A stretch of 8,963 bases of DNA from Victivallales bacterium (GTDB taxonomy: Bacteria > Verrucomicrobiota > Lentisphaeria > Oligosphaerales > Oligosphaeraceae): NCBI GenBank assembly GCA_900769285.1, contig CAAGGB010000055.1, positions 1 to 8,963 of the forward strand, read 5' to 3'. Both the position numbers and the translations under genes were made by a program. Below the pieces are notes generated by a model. It saw only the letters and a program-made list of their open reading frames with translations, was not told where the DNA came from and ran no database searches. Positions 1 through 6,477 of this stretch are shown in pieces (the stretch's first letter is position 1; each line of letters starts with the position of its first letter).

Positions 1-360
1 ATGCGGGAGAAGCTCGCCGATGCGGGCGGCGGGGTGGGTGTCAAGCCTGGGAAGGACGTCCGACAGCCACTCCTCGACGTCGACTCCGTTCTCCCTGCAG
101 GTGGCCGCGAGGCCGACAAGGATGGCCATTGGGACGCCGCGCCCCCGCTCCCCACGAAGAGTCCGTTCCGCCGCCCCCGGCAGAGCGGGCGGATGACGTT
201 TTCGCAGGGGGGGGGGCGATGTTCAGGCGTGGGTCGGCCAGATGCAGACGCAGCTCCGCCTCGCGGTCAGGCGAGTGGGCGGCGGCCCTGGCAATCGACG
301 GTGACGGCGGCGGCCACGCCGTCTGCGCGCGGCAGTGGGCGAAGGTCTCGTCCGCCAGGG
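1..360 (-). pseudogene. IS66-family transposase remnant (C-terminal part, frameshifted, cut by window edge)
   Basis: Read on the minus strand, this stretch encodes the end of an IS66 transposase, but in three successive frames. From about 360 to 217 one frame gives PLADETFAHCR and, later, LHLADPRLNI. A shift at a run of ten Gs (207-216; Cs on the coding strand) leads into CENVIRPLCRGRRNGLFVGS, the most recognisable IS66 C-terminal signature. A second shift near 133-149 leads into MAILVGLAATCRENGVDVEEWLSDVL and RLDTHPAARIGELLPH, which runs off the left edge. The two spacings are each one base short of the family pattern, so both look like -1 changes. The frame upstream of PLADE is open to an ATG at 399 but I see no homology there; the N-terminal three quarters of a normal transposase of about 500 residues is absent. 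It is probably a dead fragment. One or both shifts could instead be sequencing errors, especially the one in the homopolymer. Confidence 0.85.
207..216. repeat. Ten-base G homopolymer at a frameshift
   Basis: Ten consecutive G residues on the plus strand lie exactly where the IS66 reading frame changes. The conserved IDNN-like segment before the CEN motif needs 12 bases between the isoleucine codon and the cysteine codon; 11 are present. This fits a one-base slip in the tract, either real or introduced by sequencing. Confidence 0.8.
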
Positions 361-436
361 GGACGGCCCCCCCTGCTGCGGCGGCGCCACCGCCGTCATG
401 AGGGCGTTCTCCGCTTATGGTATGGCGTCCGCCGCA

Positions 437-946
437 TCAGCAGAGCGTATGGTAGTGGGGGATGATGTCGGCATAGTGGCCGTCGGGCAGGCGGAAGCCG
501 CGCGGAATCGTGCCCAGGCGGACGAAGCCCAGCTTCTCATACAGCCGAAGAGCGGCTATATTGGTGGCAACGACCGCGTTGAACTGCAGGACGCCGAAGC
601 CCAGGGCACGCGCCTGCGTCAGGCAGTCGCGCACCAGCGCCTCGCCGACGCCGCGTCCGCGCGCCCAGGAGGCGACGGCGTAGCTGGCGTTGCAGAGGTG
701 CCCGCAGCGTCCGACGTTGTTCGGATGGAGGATGTAAAGGCCGAGGGCGCGGCCATCGCGGTCGCGGGCGATGGCGGTTCGGGACTGTGCAGCGAAGAAG
801 GCGCGTCCGGCGTCGAGGTCGAGCTCGTCCTCCTGGGGGAAGGCGACGCCCTCCCGAACCACCTCGTTCCAGATGTCGATGGCCTCGGGCGTGTCCTCGT
901 CGCGCCAGGCCGATATCGTGAGTCCGCGGTTCGTGCTGTTCATCAT
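437..946 (-). CDS. GNAT-family N-acetyltransferase
   Basis: This 169-residue protein is a single-domain GCN5-related acetyltransferase, predicted to transfer an acetyl group from acetyl-CoA to an amine; the substrate cannot be told. The acetyl-CoA pyrophosphate-binding loop is visible as RGRGVG at residues 96-101, following a beta-4-like strand (NASYAVASWA). The later segment NIAALRLYEKLGF is the typical motif B helix and turn found in the family. The length is normal. No signal peptide is present, so it should be cytosolic. Two ATGs are adjacent at the start (946 and 943) and no Shine-Dalgarno is evident ahead of them. The gene diverges from the SGNH hydrolase and ends about 77 bases from recognisable IS66 remnant sequence. 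Family assignment is firm; acceptor and role are unknown. Confidence 0.9.
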   Translation of the reverse strand: MMNSTNRGLTISAWRDEDTPEAIDIWNEVVREGVAFPQEDELDLDAGRAFFAAQSRTAIARDRDGRALGLYILHPNNVGRCGHLCNASYAVASWARGRGVGEALVRDCLTQARALGFGVLQFNAVVATNIAALRLYEKLGFVRLGTIPRGFRLPDGHYADIIPHYHTLC

Positions 947-1091
947 CGTATGCGCTGTTCTGTTCGTCGTGTTGGTGAGTGTGCGTGTGTGCAGTGGTTC
1001 CTCCGCGCCGTCCCTGTCCCCTGTCCCGCCCGGTCGCTGCGGCGGGAGCGAAAAGAGAAGTTACGTCCACAATCAGCCTTTTCAAGTTCCC
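947..1091. other. Divergent intergenic region
   Basis: These 145 bases separate the divergent GNAT and SGNH genes and should hold both promoters, but I see no convincing -35/-10 pair. A short inverted repeat, CCCGCC at 1025-1030 and GGCGGG at 1041-1046, is present. A purine-rich GGGAGCGAAAAGAGAAG stretch (about 1044-1060) is too far from the ATG at 1092 to be its Shine-Dalgarno. The plus-strand frame of the SGNH gene stays open through this region. Confidence 0.5.
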
Positions 1092-2150
1092 ATGGAAGTC
1101 AGTGAGCTCAGTTTTCGTCTTCCGTCCCGCCTGCAGTGGGGCGAGAGCTGCCTGTTTGAGGGGCCGTCGGTCCGTCTGGCGTTTCCTCCCGAGTCCATTC
1201 TGGCGGTACGCCGCTTTGGCGGCGGCGAGGTGTTCGTGCCGGGCCGCGACTACGAGATGACGGCAGACGGCCTGTCGGCGGTGCCGGGCGGTCGTCTGCC
1301 CATGGTGACGGAGGCGGAGCTTCACCCGTCGGGCGCGGAGGCGGTGTTCTACCCGGCGGCGGGCGCAAACGCCATCGGGGGCGGCGTGGACGGGCGCAAC
1401 ATCCGCTTCACGGGCACCGACTGGTACAGCGCGCATCAGGTGTGGGTCGACTACCGTGCCGCCAGCCAGGACTTCCCCGCGTTCCCCGGCCCCGACAACG
1501 GCTTCCGCGAGGCGTTCGCGCGTCGCCTCGCCCAGCCGGAGGGCCTCTCCGTGACCTTCATTGGCGACAGCATCACGTTTGGCTGCAACGCCTCGCTGAC
1601 CATCGGGCAACCGCCCCACCAGCCACCCTACGCGGGGCTCGTCGCGGACGCGCTGGCGGCGCGCGCGGCGGGGTCGTTCGCCTGGCGCAACCGCGCCGTG
1701 AGCGGCTCGGGCTGCCGCGACGCACTCACCCGCCACGCGGACTGGCAGGACGACCGACCCGACCTGCTCGTCGTCGCCTACGGCATGAACGACTTCAGCG
1801 CGCTGTCGGCGCAGGGCTATGTGGACGAGCTGGGGCGCATCATGGCCCGTGCCCGCGAGCACCGTCCCGACACGCTGGTCCTGTTCGTCGCCTCGATGGC
1901 GGGCAACGCGGCGTGGCAGCACACGCCGCCGCAGCCGGCGGCGGAATTCGCCGAGGCGCTGCGCGCATTCGCGTCGGCGACGCCGGCGACGGGGTTCGCC
2001 GACGTCTACCACGTCTGGGAGGAGATGCGCGGGCGCAAGGGCTATCTGTCCCTGACGGGCAATGGCGTCAACCACCCGAACGACTACGGGTACCGCCTGT
2101 ATGCGGCCACGCTCCTCAACGAGCTGCTGCCCGGCGAACGGTTCCTCTGA
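1092..2150 (+). CDS. SGNH/GDSL-family hydrolase with N-terminal accessory domain
   Basis: From the chosen start the protein has 352 residues. It is an SGNH-superfamily hydrolase, a group of serine esterases and carbohydrate deacetylases. Block I is FIGDSITFG with nucleophile Ser160; block II is a glycine in NRAVSGSG; block III is GMND at 231-234, giving the oxyanion Asn233; block V is NGVNHPNDYG with catalytic His328. The Asp usually three residues before that His is not present in standard form (Gly325, with Asn324 before it). Residues 1 to about 145 form a beta-rich accessory region seen ahead of many such esterases. I chose ATG 1092 because the preceding codons are low-complexity, but no Shine-Dalgarno supports it; the frame is open upstream, and a GTG at 918 would add a hydrophobic N-terminal segment. 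The substrate is unknown; acyl or acetyl esters on glycans are plausible. The next gene begins 7 bases after the stop. Confidence 0.88.
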   Translation: MEVSELSFRLPSRLQWGESCLFEGPSVRLAFPPESILAVRRFGGGEVFVPGRDYEMTADGLSAVPGGRLPMVTEAELHPSGAEAVFYPAAGANAIGGGVDGRNIRFTGTDWYSAHQVWVDYRAASQDFPAFPGPDNGFREAFARRLAQPEGLSVTFIGDSITFGCNASLTIGQPPHQPPYAGLVADALAARAAGSFAWRNRAVSGSGCRDALTRHADWQDDRPDLLVVAYGMNDFSALSAQGYVDELGRIMARAREHRPDTLVLFVASMAGNAAWQHTPPQPAAEFAEALRAFASATPATGFADVYHVWEEMRGRKGYLSLTGNGVNHPNDYGYRLYAATLLNELLPGERFL

Positions 2151-2157
2151 GGCCGCC

Positions 2158-2655
2158 ATGAGAGCCCACCACGCCTTCGAGCCCGTCTTCGACGGCTCGT
2201 CCCGGCTGCTTTTCCTCGGGACGATGCCCTCCCCGCAGTCTGTGCGCCACGGCTTCTACTACTCCCATCCGCAGAACCGTTTCTGGCCTCTGCTGGCGCG
2301 GCTGTTCGGCGAGCCGGACGTCCCCGCGACGCCCGACCAGCGCCGCGACTTCGCCCTCCGCCATCACGTCGCCCTCTGGGATGTCCTCCGCGAATGCGAC
2401 ATCGACGGCGCCGCCGACGTCTCCATCCGCAACCCCGTCCCCAACGACATCCCCTGGCTCCTCGCCCAGGCACCCATCGAGCGCATCCTCGCCACCGGCA
2501 AGACCGCCTTCACCCTCCACGAGCGGCTCATCTTCCCCAAGACGGGCCGACACGCCGTCTGCCTCCCCTCCACCAGCCCTGCCAACCAGGCGCGCTTCCC
2601 CTTCCCCATCCTCCTCCAGACCTGGCACGACGAACTCTTCCCCAAACTTCCCTGA
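2158..2655 (+). CDS. DNA-deoxyinosine glycosylase (family 6 uracil-DNA glycosylase superfamily)
   Basis: This 165-residue protein matches the hypoxanthine-DNA glycosylase family of the UDG superfamily, which excises hypoxanthine made by adenine deamination and so starts base-excision repair. Motif 1 reads GTMPSPQSVRHGFYYSHPQNRFW at residues 21-43; the Asn40 in PQNRFW corresponds to the Asn assigned as catalytic in the characterised archaeal family 6 enzyme. The second motif is LPSTSPAN at 136-143. The VALWDVL segment (71-77) and the SIRNPVPNDI segment (89-98) are also typical. Length is normal for the family. The ATG at 2158 follows the SGNH stop by 7 bases, with a short GAGG at 2149-2152, so the two genes are probably co-transcribed; the frame is open further upstream only inside the previous gene. 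The protein should be cytosolic. Confidence in the family is high; activity on hypoxanthine rather than uracil is inferred from family membership. Confidence 0.9.
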   Translation: MRAHHAFEPVFDGSSRLLFLGTMPSPQSVRHGFYYSHPQNRFWPLLARLFGEPDVPATPDQRRDFALRHHVALWDVLRECDIDGAADVSIRNPVPNDIPWLLAQAPIERILATGKTAFTLHERLIFPKTGRHAVCLPSTSPANQARFPFPILLQTWHDELFPKLP

Positions 2656-2743
2656 AAAAATTCTCCTCCACGGCTTGAATTCCGGGAAAAGCGGATAAAT
2701 TTAAAAAACGTACAGCATTAAATAAAGATTACCGTTATTTGAC
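2656..2743 (+). promoter_or_regulatory. AT-rich leader and probable promoter of the Fur-family gene
   Basis: This 88-base gap is markedly AT-rich against the GC-rich surroundings, with runs such as GATAAATTTAAAAAA. It is the only obvious promoter-like patch on the left half of the window. TTGAAT at 2675-2680 could be a -35 element, with TAAATT at 2696-2701 as a -10, but the 15-base spacing is short, so the exact elements are unsure. No Shine-Dalgarno precedes the ATG at 2744. Confidence 0.45.
2720..2740. promoter_or_regulatory. Candidate Fur/PerR-type operator
   Basis: An interrupted palindrome has the form AAATAA, 9 bases, TTATTT, centred on T2730. Over ten bases each side of the centre, 8 of 10 positions are complementary. 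Its size (21 bp with a single central base) and AT-rich symmetry resemble Fur-family boxes, and it ends 3 bases before the ATG of a Fur-family gene. Binding here would block translation initiation or transcription, so autoregulation is a reasonable inference. It is a single occurrence, so the call is tentative. Confidence 0.4.
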
Positions 2744-3202
2744 ATGACAACCACCGAGCGAGTCCAGGCATATGAGGAGCTGCGTCGCGTCTGCGCGGAG
2801 CAGGGATGGAAATGCACGCCGCAGCGTCTGGCGGTGTATGCGCATCTGCGCGGGAATCTGACGCATCCGTCCGTGAACGAGGTCTGGGAGGCAGTTCGTC
2901 AGGAGATACCGAGCATCACGCGCGAGAGCGTGTTCCGGATTCTGACGGAGCTGTCCGGGATTGGTCTGATAGCGCGGATGGACAAGATAGTTGACGCGCG
3001 GTTTGACGGCCGTGCGGACGATCATGGTCATCTGGTCTGCGAGCGCTGCGGGTGCGTCATGGACTTTGAGCTGCCGACGGGGCTGCCGTTGCCGGAGAGT
3101 CTGCATGGCTTTCGGGCGCGGCACACGGAGCTTCGCATCAGCGGGCTGTGCGCGTCCTGCGCGGCGGCCCTGTCGGTGGAGGAAGAGAGCAAGAGGATAT
3201 AG
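2744..3202 (+). CDS. Fur-family metalloregulator, PerR-like
   Basis: This 152-residue DNA-binding repressor has a winged-helix domain at about residues 8-85, with THPSVNEVWEAV and the recognition helix SITRESVFRIL, and a C-terminal dimerisation domain. A structural zinc site is formed by Cys99 and Cys102 (CERC) with Cys136 and Cys139 (CASC). The regulatory metal site residues line up with those of Bacillus PerR: His41, Asp88 (RFD), His94 and His96 (DHGH) and Asp107 (MDF). Asp at position 88 rather than Cys argues against a Zur-type site. PerR proteins sense peroxide by iron-catalysed oxidation of these His residues, so a peroxide-stress role is inferred, though Fur-like iron sensing is possible. 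The start is the only sensible ATG; a candidate operator abuts it. The PTPS-like gene follows after 81 bases and may be in the same unit. Confidence 0.9.
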   Translation: MTTTERVQAYEELRRVCAEQGWKCTPQRLAVYAHLRGNLTHPSVNEVWEAVRQEIPSITRESVFRILTELSGIGLIARMDKIVDARFDGRADDHGHLVCERCGCVMDFELPTGLPLPESLHGFRARHTELRISGLCASCAAALSVEEESKRI

Positions 3203-3268
3203 CAAGCCGTCGGGCTTCAGGGCACTGAGGTCCGGCGGGGTCGGAACAGACAAGGAACCAAGAGCAAG

Positions 3269-3274
3269 AAGGAG
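3269..3274 (+). promoter_or_regulatory. Shine-Dalgarno of the PTPS/QueD-like gene
   Basis: AAGGAG lies 9 bases before the ATG at 3284 and fixes that start. It is the strongest ribosome-binding site in the window and contrasts with the lack of one before the preceding Fur-family gene. Confidence 0.8.
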
Positions 3275-3283
3275 AACCGCGTC

Positions 3284-3853
3284 ATGAGATCCATCACCAC
3301 CTTTGACATCCAGTATGCGCACCGCTTCTACCGCTTCCAGGGCGAGGCGCAGTACCTGCACGGGCACACGGGCGTGCTGACCATCGAGGTCGAGGACACC
3401 ATCGAGCCCGGCGTGAACATGGTCTACCCCTGCAACGAGATCCAGAAGATCGCTTGGTCGGTCATCAAGAACTTTGACCATGCGCTGGTGCTGCGCGAGG
3501 ACGACCCGCTGCTGCCCGCCATCCTGGACGTCTACGAGAAGCAGGGCATCAAGAACGGCTCCCGGACGAACACGATGAAGGGCGAGGCGTTCAAGAACGA
3601 GCTGTGCACCGCCTATCCGGACTGCCGTCTGGTCGTGACCAAGGAGACCATGACGGTCGAGGGCATGATCAAGATGGTCTACGCGCTGCTCAAGGACAAG
3701 CTGAACATCGCCAAGATCACCTTCACCAGCGGCGTCAACGCCGCCTCGCAGGAGTTCAAGCCCGAGGGCTCCATCGACCGCTGCCCGCTCTGCGGCATCG
3801 CCCTCGACGAGAATGGCGTCTGCCCCAAGTGCGGCTACAAGAAGCGCAAGTGA
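3284..3853 (+). CDS. 6-pyruvoyl-tetrahydropterin synthase/QueD-family protein with C-terminal zinc ribbon
   Basis: This 189-residue protein belongs to the PTPS/QueD family, tunnelling-fold enzymes that act on dihydroneopterin triphosphate in queuosine, folate or pterin synthesis. The active-site zinc ligands are present: His13 (YAHRF), His26 and His28 (LHGHTG). The Asp65-His66 pair (NFDHAL) is also present. The catalytic Cys expected four residues before the HGH motif is Ala22; the Glu that replaces it in PTPS-III enzymes (three residues before HGH) is Gln23, although Glu21 is nearby. The usual late Glu motif is also changed (TFTSGVNAASQEF). An insertion around 75-105 and a C-terminal CPLC/CPKC zinc ribbon (Cys167, 170, 180, 183) make it much longer than E. 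coli QueD, about 120 residues. It follows the Fur-family gene and ends before a strong terminator. Fold assignment is secure; the reaction is not, so I withhold the queD symbol. Confidence 0.85.
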   Translation: MRSITTFDIQYAHRFYRFQGEAQYLHGHTGVLTIEVEDTIEPGVNMVYPCNEIQKIAWSVIKNFDHALVLREDDPLLPAILDVYEKQGIKNGSRTNTMKGEAFKNELCTAYPDCRLVVTKETMTVEGMIKMVYALLKDKLNIAKITFTSGVNAASQEFKPEGSIDRCPLCGIALDENGVCPKCGYKKRK

Positions 3854-3896
3854 GGCGACTCGCACGGACGCGCTGACGTCCTGAACGGAACGCACA

Positions 3897-3933
3897 CAGG
3901 CCGCCCTCCCAGGCAATCTGGGAGGGCGGCCTG
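3897..3933. terminator. Bidirectional intrinsic terminator hairpin
   Basis: A perfect 15-bp stem (3897-3911 with 3919-3933) encloses a 7-base loop. On the plus strand it is followed by a T-enriched stretch (CTGTCTGTCTTGCT); there is no clean T run on the minus side. It sits between the stop of the PTPS-like gene and the stop of the minus-strand GHL10 gene, so it most likely ends the plus-strand unit and may also stop transcripts coming the other way. Confidence 0.88.
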
Positions 3934-3966
3934 CTGTCTGTCTTGCTGTGCCGTCGCCGGTCGTCC

Positions 3967-6444
3967 TCAGTCCTTGCGGGTGCAGCCGAGTCCGAGCCAG
4001 GAGAGGTTGTCGTAGGCGTAGGTGTCGTAGTCGAAGATCATGAAGCCCCTGACGTTGGCCTGTCGGGTGGCCTCGATTTGCTGGAGGAGGCGGACGGGGT
4101 CACGCGGATTGCTCCAGCAGCTCATGCCGATACCGGGGCAGAGCCGTTCGGCGGGGATCCAGTCCTTCTGGGTGAGGACCTGAGCGCGGAAGTTGTCGCG
4201 GTGCGGGGTGTAGTCCATGGGGCAGGCGAAGTCGAGCCAGCCCCTGTCGCACCACAGCTTCCAGTCCTGGGCGATGCCGATGCGGTCCGTGGGCCAGTTG
4301 GAGAAGACGGCCGCCGAGACCTTGACCTTCAGCCTCAGGCTGTCCAGGCGTTCGCGCACGCCTCGGACGACGGCGTCGATCTGGTCGCGGCGGAACTGTC
4401 TCCAGGCCTCGAGGAGCTTCGCGTCGCGCTCGTCGAAGGGCCAGGCGTCGAGGGTGCGTCCGAGCGTCTGCTCGAAGCGTTCGCGGCAGCCCTGGCAGAA
4501 GCAGCTGTTGCCGCCGGGATAGCGGATGTAGTCGAAGTGGATGCCGGCGAGTTCGGGGTAGCGGACGGCGAGCTCGACCATGGCGTCAATCTCGAGCTGG
4601 CGGTTGAGTGGATGGCTGGGGCAGAGCCAGCGCTCGCGCGGCTTGCCGCCGCGCTCGACCTGGGTGCGACCTGCCTTGACCATGGCCAGCACATGCTCCT
4701 TGGGCGTGTGGCTGCCCATGTTCCAGCAGACCTTCCAGACGTGGCACTCGATGCCGTACCTGCGGCAGGCGTCGAGGCACTGGCGCACCTGGTCGCCCCG
4801 CTCCTTTAGCTCCTGGTAGGGCGGCAGCACGTCGCTGGGATAGAACGCCACGCCGGCCCAGCACATGTTCGGGAAGACCGCCGTGAAGCCCTGCGCCGCC
4901 AACTGGCGAATGGAGGCGTCCCAGTCACGCCCGCGCACGCCGAACGCACTGTGGCACCAGACGCCGCGGAATTCACCACGCTTCGGACGCTGCAGCCGGA
5001 AGAACGCCTCGCTGACGGCGCGTTCCGCCTGCTCCAGCAGCGTCTCGGCCTCCTGCCACGCGGACGCCTGCAGCTTCGGTGCGACCTGGGGAACCAGCGT
5101 CGTGGCGCGCGCCAGCGCCGTCTGCGCCTCGGCGCTGCCGGAGGCCGCGACGGCGGCGCGGAGTGCGGCCTCCGTGCGCAGGTCGCCGCGGCTCCAGATG
5201 CGCTCCAGCCGGGTGCGCAGCGGCGACTCGAAGTCGACGGGCACAAATTCAGCGAAGAGCGCCTGGAGGAGCCGCACCTTGTCCCGGCCGCCGTCCGTGC
5301 GCCAGACGTGTCCGATGAACGCGCCGCGGTCGGTGAGGGTGATGGCGGGCAGCCGTGAGTCGGCGCCGTCGGCGGTGCGCCAGACGGCGATGACGCGTCC
5401 CTGGCCAATCGGCTTGACGAGCCCGGAGAACTGTGAGCCCTGCGTCACGAAGTCGGGCTGCAGCGGCAGCCGCTGCGCCGTGGCGGCGAAGCCGCGGAAG
5501 ATTCCGCCGGGCGCCTTCGTCCAGCCGGGCTCGGCGCGGCGGAGGCCGATGAGCTTCAGGAGGTCGTCGTCGCCCGTGTAGCAGACGACGAGCTTGCCGC
5601 CGCGCTCGACGAACGCGGGCAGCGCCTGCGACAGGGAATCGGGCAGGCTGCCGTTGTAGGGCAGGACGAGGACACGCTTGGCGGCGAGGTCGGCGGCAGT
5701 GATTTCGCGGTCGGCCATCATGAGCGCGGGGATGCCGGCGCTCTCGAGGGTGCGCATCATGGTGCTGGCGTAGGTGCCGTAGCTGTTGGCCTCGGGGCCG
5801 CCCTTGGCGGCGCAGGAGTCGGCGCGGGCGACGAGCACCTGGGCGTTCTCGACGACGGCGCCCAGGTTGGCGATGGCCATCCAGGAGTCGGCGTCGCTGC
5901 GGAGCCGCCAGCCGGAAATGCGGATGGTGTCGATGGAGCCCCAGCCGGCGGCGGACTCCTCCATGCGGGTCTCGGCCTTGCGGATGACGACGTGGTTCCA
6001 GTCGTCGCTGCGGTCCAGACCGAAGTTGGCGGCGTACCAGCCGTTGCCGCTGTGGAAGTAGATGGCGAAGTAGCGGATGAGCTCGGGATTCGGGCAGAAG
6101 AAGTCGAACTCGATGGTCTGCGCCTGGCTCAGGTCCGCCTTGACCGGCAAATCCCAGCTGGCGCGGTCATGCGTGGTGCCCTTGAAGTTGATGGGCATGA
6201 CCACATAGCCGCCACCGCCCCGGACGGGCTGCCACTCGACCGGCGCGACGGCCGCCTCCTGCGGCGTGAACAGCGCCCGCGCCGTCACCGTGTCCTGAAG
6301 CGTCGACCATTCGGACAGGGGACGAAGCCTGCCCAGCGACGGCACGGACGCCGGACGCTCCACGGCGGCCAGCGGCAGCGACAGCAGCAGCGCCAGCAGA
6401 CCACACCAGAACACATGACCCAAATCGCGGAATTGTCTTTGCAT
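3967..6444 (-). CDS. Secreted GHL10-type glycoside hydrolase-like protein with N-terminal accessory and GATase-like domains
   Basis: The 825-residue product starts with a signal peptide (hydrophobic core about residues 11-26, likely cut after LAA near 27). Residues about 60-215 are beta-rich and look like a carbohydrate-binding-type sandwich. Residues about 220-380, with segments such as RVLVLPYNGSLP and FVERGGKLVVCYTG, resemble the class I glutamine-amidotransferase-like domain seen in some secreted glycosidases. A helical linker (about 405-490) leads into a GHL10-like TIM barrel from GEFRGVW (491-496) to near 805. The barrel carries GIHFDYIRYPGG with Asp638, a likely active-site acid, and a Cys triplet (648, 650, 653) just after it. 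The substrate is unknown; polysaccharide cleavage outside the cytoplasm is inferred. The start ATG is preceded only by a weak purine-rich AGAGAAAG. It is the last gene of the minus-strand run, 33 bases after the previous gene. Confidence 0.85.
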   Translation of the reverse strand: MQRQFRDLGHVFWCGLLALLLSLPLAAVERPASVPSLGRLRPLSEWSTLQDTVTARALFTPQEAAVAPVEWQPVRGGGGYVVMPINFKGTTHDRASWDLPVKADLSQAQTIEFDFFCPNPELIRYFAIYFHSGNGWYAANFGLDRSDDWNHVVIRKAETRMEESAAGWGSIDTIRISGWRLRSDADSWMAIANLGAVVENAQVLVARADSCAAKGGPEANSYGTYASTMMRTLESAGIPALMMADREITAADLAAKRVLVLPYNGSLPDSLSQALPAFVERGGKLVVCYTGDDDLLKLIGLRRAEPGWTKAPGGIFRGFAATAQRLPLQPDFVTQGSQFSGLVKPIGQGRVIAVWRTADGADSRLPAITLTDRGAFIGHVWRTDGGRDKVRLLQALFAEFVPVDFESPLRTRLERIWSRGDLRTEAALRAAVAASGSAEAQTALARATTLVPQVAPKLQASAWQEAETLLEQAERAVSEAFFRLQRPKRGEFRGVWCHSAFGVRGRDWDASIRQLAAQGFTAVFPNMCWAGVAFYPSDVLPPYQELKERGDQVRQCLDACRRYGIECHVWKVCWNMGSHTPKEHVLAMVKAGRTQVERGGKPRERWLCPSHPLNRQLEIDAMVELAVRYPELAGIHFDYIRYPGGNSCFCQGCRERFEQTLGRTLDAWPFDERDAKLLEAWRQFRRDQIDAVVRGVRERLDSLRLKVKVSAAVFSNWPTDRIGIAQDWKLWCDRGWLDFACPMDYTPHRDNFRAQVLTQKDWIPAERLCPGIGMSCWSNPRDPVRLLQQIEATRQANVRGFMIFDYDTYAYDNLSWLGLGCTRKD

Positions 6445-6477
6445 GTCTTTCTCTGTCCTGTTTTGTGATTGTTTTGG

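Noticed and set aside
1..465. Plus-strand open frame of 154 codons
   Set aside because: It is antisense to the IS66 remnant, which shows clear family motifs on the minus strand; the plus-strand translation is low-complexity Arg/Pro/Gly.
1025..1046. Inverted repeat CCCGCC/GGCGGG as a terminator or operator
   Set aside because: Only 6 bp of stem with a 10-base loop and no T tract; expected by chance in GC-rich DNA.
537..2159. Minus-strand open frame of 540 codons
   Set aside because: It is antisense to the SGNH hydrolase and overlaps the GNAT gene in another frame; the translation is Arg/Ala/His-rich, typical of a shadow in GC-rich DNA.
2739..2744. Perfect TTGACA resembling a -35 box
   Set aside because: It overlaps the Fur-family start codon and no -10-like sequence lies at the right distance in the GC-rich coding sequence that follows.
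2735..3916. Minus-strand open frame of 393 codons
   Set aside because: It is antisense to the Fur-family and PTPS-like genes, both of which have strong family motifs; no motif of its own.
3943..4809. Plus-strand open frame of 288 codons
   Set aside because: It is antisense to the conserved GHL10 barrel, and its Val/Ala/Glu-rich translation is a mirror of that codon bias.
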